Of a stretch of 64,000 nucleotides of DNA, positions 54,634-62,268 are shown one piece after another. Source of the DNA: Photorhabdus asymbiotica (GTDB taxonomy: Bacteria > Pseudomonadota > Gammaproteobacteria > Enterobacterales > Enterobacteriaceae); NCBI RefSeq assembly GCF_003634575.1, contig NZ_RBLJ01000001.1, forward strand, positions 1,240,001 to 1,304,000, in the 5' to 3' direction. Position numbers and translations under genes: made by a program. The notes beneath the pieces are model-generated. The model made no database searches and was not told the DNA's origin. It was given only the letters and a program-made list of their open reading frames with translations. The stretch's first letter is position 1; the number at the start of each line of letters is the position of its first letter.

Positions 54634-55352
54634 TGCTTTAGTTCAAATACAACATCAACTTGATCGCTGAAGTTGATGCTATCCTGCCGGTAAGTTTCCC
54701 CCACACCAGCAGCACCTCCCGCCATAAGCACATCACTATTTTGGTACTTCATACGACCAATCGCTTCTGGCGCTCGATAATTAATGCTATATATTGAACC
54801 CAATTTGCTGTTAAAACCTTTAGCCAGTGCACCAGCCTGCTCAATTGCATTCTCGATTGCTTTCTGACGAGCTTCATCTCGATATTTTTGTGGATCGTCT
54901 ACACCAAATTCAACAGACGCGATTTCATTCAAACCCGCTTTTAATGCACCATCAAGCAGAGCATTAAGCTGATCCAACTTACGAATCTTCACCTCCACTG
55001 AACGAATTGCACGATAACCTTTAAGCGTAGACTTACCAGACACTCCATCATACTCATAATCAGGCTGAGTACGCAGATTCGCCGCATTAATATCTTTCTT
55101 TTCAATACCGTTCTTTTTCAGAAAATCAAAATATTTAGTAACAAGCTCATCAACCTGTTTTTTAGCACCAGAAGCATCTTTAGCAGAAATATTGACGTTA
55201 ATTATCAACGTTGCCATATCTGGTTCTGCTTTAACTATCGCATTACCAGAAGTAATAATATGCGGAACCGCGGGTAAATCAGCCGCCTGTGCAACAGGAG
55301 ACAAACCTCCTGCACTTAACATTGCAGCCAAACCCAATGATTTTAATTTCAC
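54630..55352 (-). CDS. yggE: SIMPL-domain (DUF541) periplasmic protein YggE
   Basis: This 240-residue protein has a signal peptide ([19 protein letters not shown], cleavage near residue 23) followed by a SIMPL domain: [36 protein letters not shown], and [21 protein letters not shown]. coli YggE is a periplasmic ring-forming protein implicated in oxidative stress; mechanism unknown. It lies upstream of argP's end and next to argO, as in E. coli. Confidence 0.93.
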   Translation of the reverse strand: MKLKSLGLAAMLSAGGLSPVAQAADLPAVPHIITSGNAIVKAEPDMATLIINVNISAKDASGAKKQVDELVTKYFDFLKKNGIEKKDINAANLRTQPDYEYDGVSGKSTLKGYRAIRSVEVKIRKLDQLNALLDGALKAGLNEIASVEFGVDDPQKYRDEARQKAIENAIEQAGALAKGFNSKLGSIYSINYRAPEAIGRMKYQNSDVLMAGGAAGVGETYRQDSINFSDQVDVVFELKH

Positions 55353-55464
55353 ACAACCTCCGTAGAAAATCTGTTACGAAAAAATTTATCCCCCGGAAAG
55401 ACCGAAATATACACGGGATAAATAAAACACTAACACACACTCTGTAAGCAAAGAAGTACCTGAG

Positions 55465-56094
55465 TTAACCAGAAATTATCAATCCCTGTTTAGCAAGTTG
55501 CCAGGCTATATACCACATCACAATACAGATAAACCCATTAATAATCCGTTGAGAACGTGGTTTATTCAGTACAGGTGAAAACCATGCAGCCAGAAATGCC
55601 AGAGCAAAAAACCAACTGACAGAAGCACTTGCTGCACCAAAAGTAAACCATAGCCTAAGGTCTGAGGATAGCTGACCACCAATACTTCCCAGAATGACAA
55701 TAGTATCCAGATAAACATGCGGATTTAACCAAGTGACAGCAAAGATGATCGCAATGACCCGCCAACGATTTTTGGCTACACTGTCACTGCCAGACTGTTC
55801 CAATTCAAGATTCGTATGTAGAACTGCACGAAAAGCTCCCCAGCCGTACCACAATAAAAACGCTACGCCCCCCCAAGTGACAAATTGTAGTAGTAAAGTT
55901 GACTGCCCAAGCAATGCACTACCACCAAACACACCGACTCCAATCAGAAAACCATCGCTGATAGCACACAAAGTTGCACTCATTAGATGGAATTGCCTCC
56001 TACTTCCTTGTTGCATAACAAAAGCATTTTGTGGACCAAGAGGTAAAATCATCGCTGCACTAAGAAAAAAACCCTGCAAAAATGTCGTTAACAT
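55465..56094 (-). CDS. argO: Arginine exporter ArgO (LysE family)
   Basis: This 209-residue inner-membrane LysE/RhtB-type exporter of arginine and canavanine has about six hydrophobic segments. Signature: [22 protein letters not shown] at the N-terminus and [23 protein letters not shown]. Start is ATG 56094 (MLTTFLQG) because GGGGGA lies 7 bp upstream; the longer frame starts with TTG. Expression is expected to need ArgP. Confidence 0.93.
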   Translation of the reverse strand: MLTTFLQGFFLSAAMILPLGPQNAFVMQQGSRRQFHLMSATLCAISDGFLIGVGVFGGSALLGQSTLLLQFVTWGGVAFLLWYGWGAFRAVLHTNLELEQSGSDSVAKNRWRVIAIIFAVTWLNPHVYLDTIVILGSIGGQLSSDLRLWFTFGAASASVSWFFALAFLAAWFSPVLNKPRSQRIINGFICIVMWYIAWQLAKQGLIISG

Positions 56095-56690
56095 AAAAAA
56101 ATCCCCCAATAATTATTCACTTTACTTTTCAAGACGCTAAATATTAGGAAGAATAGCTCATTAGAGGAAATAAATATTTCTAATCGATCATTAGAAATTT
56201 TAATACCTGTTGAAATATAACTTTTTTACAGGAATCCCATTTTATTAATTTAAAGGAAATCAAGACAATACCCATCCAAGACATTAATAAATCTATTAAT
56301 TCTGTAAAAATTAAGAAAAAAATAATTTTGATAAAAATTTCAATTTCATGCTGTTAGTAATTATTATTACTACTGCACTCACTGTCATAGATAACTATTT
56401 TTCTCCGAAGTAATCTAGAAAAAACATTAAACCAATCCAAAACAATAAAATATTATATTAACACAGAAATAAAATATTACCGACATCAATTTCAGTCATA
56501 AACCCTTTAATTATAACCACATGACAAAAATAACTTGTCACGAGAGATTGCAAACACTTAATTATTTACTTTATAAAATGAGATGATGATAAAAAAACCA
56601 TAAAAGACCTAGGTATTATTGGAATTTATTCACAACATTGACTATTATCTAATTACTGACTATCAAGCCAATAGAAAATGAGGTTTGCAT
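56095..56690. other. AT-rich intergenic region upstream of the peptide gene
   Basis: It separates argO and the RiPP-like locus. Apart from a candidate promoter at 56638-56666 no gene or repeat is seen. Base composition is extremely AT-rich, in line with acquired DNA. Confidence 0.6.
56638..56666 (+). promoter_or_regulatory. Candidate promoter of the peptide locus
   Basis: TTGACT and TATCAA separated by 17 bp, 25 bp upstream of the start codon of the small peptide gene. The -10 match is moderate. Confidence 0.5.
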
Positions 56691-56840
56691 ATGAACGTAT
56701 CTACAAAAAATCATGATGCTAAATTATTCCCTCAAGGGGATAATAGTAAAAATAGAGATAATAGAGAGACTAATAATAACAGAGACAAATCAGAATACGA
56801 GAATTACCCAGAACTTTCTCAATGGACCTTTAGATTCTAA
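56691..56840 (+). CDS. Candidate RiPP precursor peptide (49 residues)
   Basis: An unlisted small gene with a good ribosome site (GAGG, 7 bp before ATG 56691). The first 35 residues are polar and charged (many Asn, Asp, Arg, Lys), look disordered and would serve as a leader, with LFPQG near residue 12. The last 14 residues, YENYPELSQWTFRF, are aromatic-rich and have the look of a modified core. Tri-residue patterns starting with an aromatic residue (YEN, YPE, WTF, FRF) are the kind acted on by cyclophane-forming radical SAM enzymes. There is no cysteine or double-glycine site. The radical SAM gene follows 438 bp downstream, separated by two ERIC elements. Function is inferred from context. Confidence 0.7.
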   Translation: MNVSTKNHDAKLFPQGDNSKNRDNRETNNNRDKSEYENYPELSQWTFRF

Positions 56841-56857
56841 ACACGAATAATTCAACT

Positions 56858-56984
56858 TATACCCAATAAATTTCGAGTTGCAGCGCGGCGGCAAATGAAC
56901 GAATCCCCAGGAGCATAGATAACTATGTGATTGGGGTGAGTGAAAGCAGCCAACAAAGCAGCAACTTGAAGGATAAAGGGTATA
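56858..56984. repeat. ERIC element, first of a tandem pair
   Basis: Full-length 127-bp copy of the TTTCGAGTTGCAGCGCGGCGG subtype. Its last TA is shared with the first TA of the next element. Confidence 0.92.
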
Positions 56985-57109
56985 TACCCAATGGATTTCA
57001 AGATGCATCGCGACGGCAAAGGAGCGAATCCCCGGGAGCATAGAGAACTATGTGACCGGGGTGAGTGAGTGCAGCCAACAAAGAGGCAACTTGAAAGATG
57101 ACGGGTATA
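56983..57109. repeat. ERIC element, second of a tandem pair
   Basis: Full-length 127-bp copy of the TTTCAAGATGCATCGCGACGG subtype, same orientation as its neighbour, overlapping it by 2 bp. Confidence 0.92.
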
Positions 57110-57278
57110 AACAATGGCATTGGTAGTCAGTACTTATACCTAAGACTAATCCCATTAACGTTATTTTATTTATTATTTTTCATTCGCAATACTGATGTAC
57201 TGCATATGCGTATTAATAATTTTACACGGTCTTAATTAAAAACCATCTACAACAATAATACTTAAAAGAGAGGTTAAG

Positions 57279-58577
57279 ATGAGCGAAAAAATAGAAGTAA
57301 TAAATATAGATGAAAATAGCGACATGAGTACTAATTACACTAAAAAAAGACCTAAAATCCCTCAGGAACTATACGCATATGAAGATATAAAGAAAATTCC
57401 AATCCAAGATATCCTTTCTGATGAGGAAATAGAAATTTATGAAAATGAAATGCAGAAAAAAATAGAAGTAAAACCGTTGGGTTCAAATAAACTTGTGGTT
57501 GTTACCAAAGCGACCAGATTATGCAATTTAAGATGTTCCTACTGCCATTCATGGGCTGAAGGGAAAAATAATACAATGAGTTTTAGTAGCTTAGTTGCCA
57601 TGACGAAAAGGATACTTGATATTCCCGATTTAATTAGAATTGAATTTGTCTGGCATGGCGGTGAAGTTACAAGATTAAGACCTGAATTTTTCATGAAATT
57701 CATTTGGTTACAGCAACATATTAAAAGAGATAACCAATTCGTTACCAATGCGATACAAACAAATGCTGTAAATATAAGTGAAAAATGGATCGAATTAATA
57801 AAAAGATTGAATATTAGCGTTGGAATAAGTCTTGATGGCCACCCCGAAATTAATGATAGCAGAAGAGTTGATCTAAAAGGCATTGGTACTTCTAAAAGAA
57901 TAGAAAAAACAATACAAACATTTAGAAATAACAACATTAAATATGGCGGGCTAGTTGTCGTTGATCGGCTTATACTTGAATCAAATAAAAGAGAACTATT
58001 AGACTATTTTGCAAGAATACACCTCCATGATCTTGTTTTTCTAGATATTGTTCCAGATAACAGGTTGCTTCCTGGAGAATCTCCAGGTGATAGTTATATC
58101 AATTACTTCGAATACATGGACTTTCTCTCAGAACTATTTCTGATCTGGTGGAAGGAATATAAAGACACAATTAACATTCCTTTATTTAACTCATTTGTTG
58201 GTGTTTTGAAAGGTGCTAGTAATGTTCTGATGTCATGTTATTGGTCAGAAAAATGCCATCAAGAAGTTGTTACAATTGAGCCAAATGCAACCGTATCTGC
58301 CTGTGATAAATACGTCGGAAGCGAAAATTTTTATTATGGTTCATTACTAGATAATGATTTAAAAACATTATTAGAGAACTCTATACATTATGAAAAATCA
58401 GAAAAAGAAGAAATCGATAATAATAACAACATGAAAAATTGCCAGTGGTTTAATCTATGTCATGGTGGATGCCCACAAACGAGAATAAGTAACAGAAAAC
58501 ATAACAAAATGTACTCAGATACATTAGCATGTTGCGGAACTGACAAGCTACTTAATACAATATCAGGAGTGTTATGA
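57279..58577 (+). CDS. Radical SAM/SPASM peptide maturase
   Basis: This 432-residue protein binds SAM through a 4Fe-4S cluster held by C82-x3-C86-x2-C89 (CNLRCSYC). The GGE-type motif VWHGGEV (about 125-131) and SLDGHPEINDSRR (about 184-196) fit the SPASM class. The C-terminal SPASM region has C320, C326, the VTIEPNATVSACDKYVG stretch with C342, then C388-x5-C394-x3-C398 (NLCHGGCP) and C418/C419, enough for two auxiliary clusters. This layout resembles FxsB/GrrM/XyeB-type enzymes that form C-C cross-links in peptides. The first ~65 residues are charged and not a clear RRE. GAGAGG lies before the ATG. The gene overlaps the acetyltransferase by 4 bp. Confidence 0.88.
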   Translation: MSEKIEVINIDENSDMSTNYTKKRPKIPQELYAYEDIKKIPIQDILSDEEIEIYENEMQKKIEVKPLGSNKLVVVTKATRLCNLRCSYCHSWAEGKNNTMSFSSLVAMTKRILDIPDLIRIEFVWHGGEVTRLRPEFFMKFIWLQQHIKRDNQFVTNAIQTNAVNISEKWIELIKRLNISVGISLDGHPEINDSRRVDLKGIGTSKRIEKTIQTFRNNNIKYGGLVVVDRLILESNKRELLDYFARIHLHDLVFLDIVPDNRLLPGESPGDSYINYFEYMDFLSELFLIWWKEYKDTINIPLFNSFVGVLKGASNVLMSCYWSEKCHQEVVTIEPNATVSACDKYVGSENFYYGSLLDNDLKTLLENSIHYEKSEKEEIDNNNNMKNCQWFNLCHGGCPQTRISNRKHNKMYSDTLACCGTDKLLNTISGVL

Positions 58578-59104
58578 TGGAAAATAACAATCAAAACACT
58601 AATCTTAATAAGAATGAAATAAATAAATTAATTTTCGTAGAATCAACATTGAGCAATAAAGAAATCATTGACATACATGATATAATGACGAGCTCAGGCG
58701 AATTAAGACCTATTACATACCTTAAGTTATGTCAACGTGAGATTAAAGAATCAAAGAGAATAGTTCTACTATGTCGTCATAATACAGAGTTTGTCGGCAT
58801 GGCACACATTCTCTTAATATCCGAGCGTACATCATTTAATGACCTGGGAATTATTGAACTCCATGACCTTTGGATTAATCCAAAGTGGAGGAGAAATGGC
58901 ATAGCACTTCCTTTCACTCGTAAATTAGAGGAAATTTGTTATCAAAGACTTAAAGTAAAAACGGTTGGCCTGGCGATACAACTCTATAAAAACAATGAAT
59001 ATATTTTACGATTTTATATGAAAATTGGGTATAAACCTATTGATTTACAATTAGACGGTTCCAATACTGTATTATGGATGACAAAAGAAATAGAACCTTT
59101 TTAA
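58574..59104 (+). CDS. GNAT-family N-acetyltransferase in the peptide locus
   Basis: This 176-residue GNAT protein starts at ATG 58574, overlapping the maturase stop codon (ATGA). Motif A is visible as ELHDLWINPKWRRNGIALPFTRKLEEIC (about 95-125), including the Q/R-x-x-G-x-A acetyl-CoA loop variant RRNGIA, and the late FYMKIGYKPI helix-strand is typical. Tight coupling suggests it acetylates the modified peptide or protects the host from it. AT-rich like the maturase. Confidence 0.85.
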   Translation: MMENNNQNTNLNKNEINKLIFVESTLSNKEIIDIHDIMTSSGELRPITYLKLCQREIKESKRIVLLCRHNTEFVGMAHILLISERTSFNDLGIIELHDLWINPKWRRNGIALPFTRKLEEICYQRLKVKTVGLAIQLYKNNEYILRFYMKIGYKPIDLQLDGSNTVLWMTKEIEPF

Positions 59105-59341
59105 GTGATTGATATTGAACTATCAATATCAGAGTCTATCCCAATAGGCGTAATTGTTACAAACCATAGCAAATAAAACAGCCAGATGGTTGTTCGAAAT
59201 AAGGGATCATTTTGCGGCAATTCAATCCGGTCTGAGCAATCACAAAATCAGTAAATCACCAACCGGACTGAATTCTGCCAATAATAGCACCAACATCGAT
59301 ACCTCAATATACGCGCTGAGGATCGAGATAATAACCAAACT

Positions 59342-60214
59342 CTAATCGCTTACTCTATTCCGCGACATAGCCTGATTCTGATGCAGATACACATCCATTT
59401 GTGGATAAGGAATACCGATATTGTGCTTATCTAATGCGCGTTTAAAGTTCTCCATCAAATCCCAATAAACGTCCCAAGCATCACCATTGGTAGTCCATAC
59501 ACGCACAATAAAATTCAGCGAGGATGGCGCCATTTCATGTAAACGGACCGTCGCACCTTTGTCATGCTGAATACGGCTGTCTGCCGCAATTACGTCGCCC
59601 AACACTTTTTTAACTTCATCAATATCCGCATCATAGGCAACTCCAACCATTATCTGAGTTCGACGGTTTGGTTCACGACTGGTATTAATAACATTATCTG
59701 CAATAATTTTCCCATTCGGAATAACAATGATTTTGTCATCGGCTGTACGTAATGTGGTAGAGAAAATCTGTACCTGAATCACTGTGCCTTCAACGGCTCC
59801 CAGAATAACATATTCACCCGCACGAATTGGACGGAAAGCGACCAGCAACACGCCTGCGGCAAAGTTGGACAGAGAACCCTGTAAAGCCAAACCAACGGCC
59901 AAACCAGCAGCACCGATAACCGCAATCACCGAAGCTGTCTGAACACCTAACTTACCCAAGACCGCAATAATAGTGAACGCAATAATCAAATAACGGGCAA
60001 CAGCAGCCAGAAAATCTGACACAGTTACATCAATGCCACGCAACGACATAACTCTTTTCACGCCCTTACTGACTAATCTTGCCGCCATCAACCCCAATAC
60101 AAGAATCAGTACAGCAGCAACAATATTGACCAAATATTGAATGATTAAATCCTGATGACTGATAAACCAGTTTGTAGCCTCATTAAGACCACCAGACAGA
60201 CTGATATCTTCCAT
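59342..60214 (-). CDS. mscS: Small-conductance mechanosensitive channel MscS
   Basis: This 290-residue heptameric channel opens on osmotic downshock. It has three hydrophobic segments in the first ~130 residues; TM3 carries the pore sequence [20 protein letters not shown]. The cytoplasmic beta and alpha/beta domains follow ([13 protein letters not shown]-like motif [13 protein letters not shown]). Start is ATG 60214 (MEDISLS) with AAGGTGG upstream. It is normally next to argO in enterics; here the peptide locus lies between them. Confidence 0.95.
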   Translation of the reverse strand: MEDISLSGGLNEATNWFISHQDLIIQYLVNIVAAVLILVLGLMAARLVSKGVKRVMSLRGIDVTVSDFLAAVARYLIIAFTIIAVLGKLGVQTASVIAVIGAAGLAVGLALQGSLSNFAAGVLLVAFRPIRAGEYVILGAVEGTVIQVQIFSTTLRTADDKIIVIPNGKIIADNVINTSREPNRRTQIMVGVAYDADIDEVKKVLGDVIAADSRIQHDKGATVRLHEMAPSSLNFIVRVWTTNGDAWDVYWDLMENFKRALDKHNIGIPYPQMDVYLHQNQAMSRNRVSD

Positions 60215-60351
60215 TAAAACCACCTTGATTATTTAGCAATTCAACTATAATAAAATAAGCAAAACTACCTGATGACTATGACTCATAGCAAGTATTCATC
60301 GCAAGAAAAAACTATCGTGTCAGAAAATTATTTCTGTCTATACACAAATTC

Positions 60352-60723
60352 TTATCGATAGTTTTTGTGCAAAATAAAATCCCGATAATTGGACAACATA
60401 TCAATAAAATCCTTGGTACCACAAAAGGCCAGGCTTTCATTATCGTAATAACTCATGCCCTCCTCTAGCGAATCAGTTTCAAATTCAAGCTGATTGGCAC
60501 GAACCATAACCTCTTCATCATCCATTAACAGCGTATATTCGTGACCCACAAGCTGCCATTGACGTTCACTACCTTTAATCTCATCCAGCACTGCGGCAAT
60601 CTTATCTATCACTGTTAAATCACCTTTAACTTCTTCATTCAGCCACTGACCAATAGCTTCATGGTCCATTGAGAATCGGCTAGTTACCTTCCCGGTAACA
60701 TCCAGTAAAAATTCATAGTCCAT
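60352..60723 (-). CDS. yacL: UPF0231 family protein YacL
   Basis: This 123-residue acidic protein closely follows the YacL pattern: [34 protein letters not shown] at the N-terminus (written in parts) and ECMSYYDN-like [10 protein letters not shown]. Start is ATG 60723, 6 bp after GGAGG. Function is unknown. In enterics it lies just downstream of acnB, as here, though with an extra gene between. Confidence 0.93.
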   Translation of the reverse strand: MDYEFLLDVTGKVTSRFSMDHEAIGQWLNEEVKGDLTVIDKIAAVLDEIKGSERQWQLVGHEYTLLMDDEEVMVRANQLEFETDSLEEGMSYYDNESLAFCGTKDFIDMLSNYRDFILHKNYR

Positions 60724-61095
60724 CATTAACCTCCGGTGCATTCTTTTCATTCTAATATTTCCTAGCAATTCCGCCCCAGAATCAGCCTACAAACAGACAA
60801 GAAGTGTGAGATGCCTTTATGCTGACACAACGATATGGTTTGCACCTGGATAACCGAAATGTCCATCCCAAGCTATTCTTGCAGCTTGTGTCCGCTATGG
60901 CTTTCATCAGAGGAGAGTTCAGCCTTAAGTGCAAATATAGACAAATATACTATAATTAATAATATCTCAGAGAAACAAAAACAGCAAAATCGAACACACG
61001 TCCACTAATTGATGAGATATATTCAAGAGTCTTGCAATACAAGCATTTATTTTCTATCTTGTCTGGAAAAACAAAGACACTTTTCAGGAGCCATT
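60724..61095. other. Intergenic region yacL to Dabb gene
   Basis: No gene, repeat or clear promoter recognised. Confidence 0.5.
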
Positions 61096-61392
61096 ATGAT
61101 ACGTCATATTCTTTTGTTAAAATTTACACCCGAAATAAAAGAGCAGCAATTAATGACGATAAGAGATACCGCTATTTCTATGCAATATCGAATCAATGGT
61201 ATTTCTTCCGTTGAGTGGGGTGGTAATGTCAGTAGTGAAAATAAAAATAAAGGTTTTACACATGCTATCACTATGACATTTGATGATCATAACGCTATTT
61301 CAAGCTATTTATCTCACCCAGTGCATGACGAATTAAAAGATCTCCTTATAGATTCTGTCGACGATATCATTGTCTTTGATTATGAAGTGTAA
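61096..61392 (+). CDS. Dabb (dimeric alpha-beta barrel) stress-responsive protein
   Basis: This 98-residue protein has the Dabb ferredoxin-like fold pattern: MIRHILLLKFTPE at the start, a helix with QLMTIRDTAISMQ, SVEWGGNVSSENKNKGFTHAITMTF and the YLSHPVHDELKDLL helix. Start is ATG 61096, after CAGGAGCCATT; a longer frame from 61009 lacks a site. Substrates of such proteins vary; function here is unknown. It sits between yacL and acnB on the opposite strand, so it looks like an insertion in core synteny. Confidence 0.85.
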   Translation: MIRHILLLKFTPEIKEQQLMTIRDTAISMQYRINGISSVEWGGNVSSENKNKGFTHAITMTFDDHNAISSYLSHPVHDELKDLLIDSVDDIIVFDYEV

Positions 61393-61437
61393 TTTTCACT
61401 TCTGGGTAATACCTCTCTGCGAATCAATGTTCATGCT

Positions 61438-61465
61438 GGCGCGCCTAAGAATAATTAGACGCGCC
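61438..61465 (+). terminator. Hairpin downstream of the Dabb gene
   Basis: GGCGCG / CGCGCC stem extended by CTAA/TTAG with one mismatch, about 45 bp after the stop codon. No clear T-run follows. Confidence 0.45.
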
Positions 61466-61903
61466 AATTATCGGAAGAAATTAGGCTGACGTAAATTCCC
61501 ATAGAAAATTTAAATACTTAACCAACAATAAACACTATATAAACAAGTTTATAAATTTTCCTATTTATAAGAGATATAAAATAGGAGTTTTTTCTCTCTT
61601 TTTAAGCTGCTAACAAACCAATTTAAAAAAGAAGAGGTGTTTTCTCATCACCGAAAACAGGATCGAAAAGTAATAACGGTTAAATGGATTCAAGCAATGT
61701 AAAACAAGTTTAAACTAACGTATCTAAAGTATCTCAGTTTTGTATAAAAAATTCATATAATAACGCCGTCAGTAACCCATTTCGTATTCTATTAAATCAT
61801 TTATTTGGGGATTTTGTTATGCCAATTTTTTATCATCGATGATTTAATTGGTTTATGACAAAGTTTATTATCAATTAAAAACATTATTAGAATCAGCCTT
61901 TTG

Positions 61904-62110
61904 AGAAATATATTGCTTTATTAACCTATATATTTTTATTTATCCTTTTTACCGGAAACATAAACATTAACAGCGCCAATTTTTACTTCTCACTTTTCAC
62001 TGATAGATTTATGATAGGCAGGTTTTAAACTGTTATTAAAAACCACTGTTTTAACCTCCAATTTTAATCGGTATAAAGTTTTAACCGTTTTTTACTACTT
62101 TTAACACCTG
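61904..62110. repeat. Dispersed non-coding repeat, copy 2
   Basis: It aligns along about 200 bp with 24315-24540 (shared AAATATATTGNTTTATTAACCTAT, TTTATTTATCC, ACATAAACATTAA-like, CACTTTTCACTGA-like, GGTTTTAAACT and TTTTAATCGG blocks). Confidence 0.65.
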
Positions 62111-62220
62111 TTTTTTGTTAAGTTTAATCATCATAGGAAATAGTACGAAAACCAGTAATTCACATGATTTAACCTGAAGTAAGTCGGAAGCGGCGGAGTA
62201 AATAAAAACTCAGCATTAAA

Positions 62221-62244
62221 AATGGGAGGTTTTTACCTCCCATT
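62221..62244 (-). terminator. Intrinsic terminator of acnB
   Basis: A 10-bp stem (AATGGGAGGT/ACCTCCCATT) with a 4-nt loop, followed on the minus strand by TTTAATG, 24 bp after the stop codon. Confidence 0.75.
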
Positions 62245-62268
62245 CGCTCGTACTGCAATGTATTGGAA

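Larger units (their letters stand above)
56841..57278. other. Spacer with tandem ERICs between peptide gene and maturase
   Basis: No gene is seen. ERICs occupy 56858-56984 and 56983-57109; the remaining ~170 bp before the maturase is AT-rich. Confidence 0.75.
61393..62268. other. AT-rich intergenic region between Dabb gene and acnB
   Basis: No gene is visible in about 870 bp. It contains a hairpin (61438-61465), the second copy of the dispersed repeat (61904-62110) and the acnB terminator (62221-62244). Confidence 0.7.

Noticed and set aside
59154-59345. 63-codon frame between the acetyltransferase and mscS
   Set aside because: No ribosome site, no recognisable motif and an overlap with the mscS 3' end; it was considered as a fourth gene of the peptide locus but lacks support.
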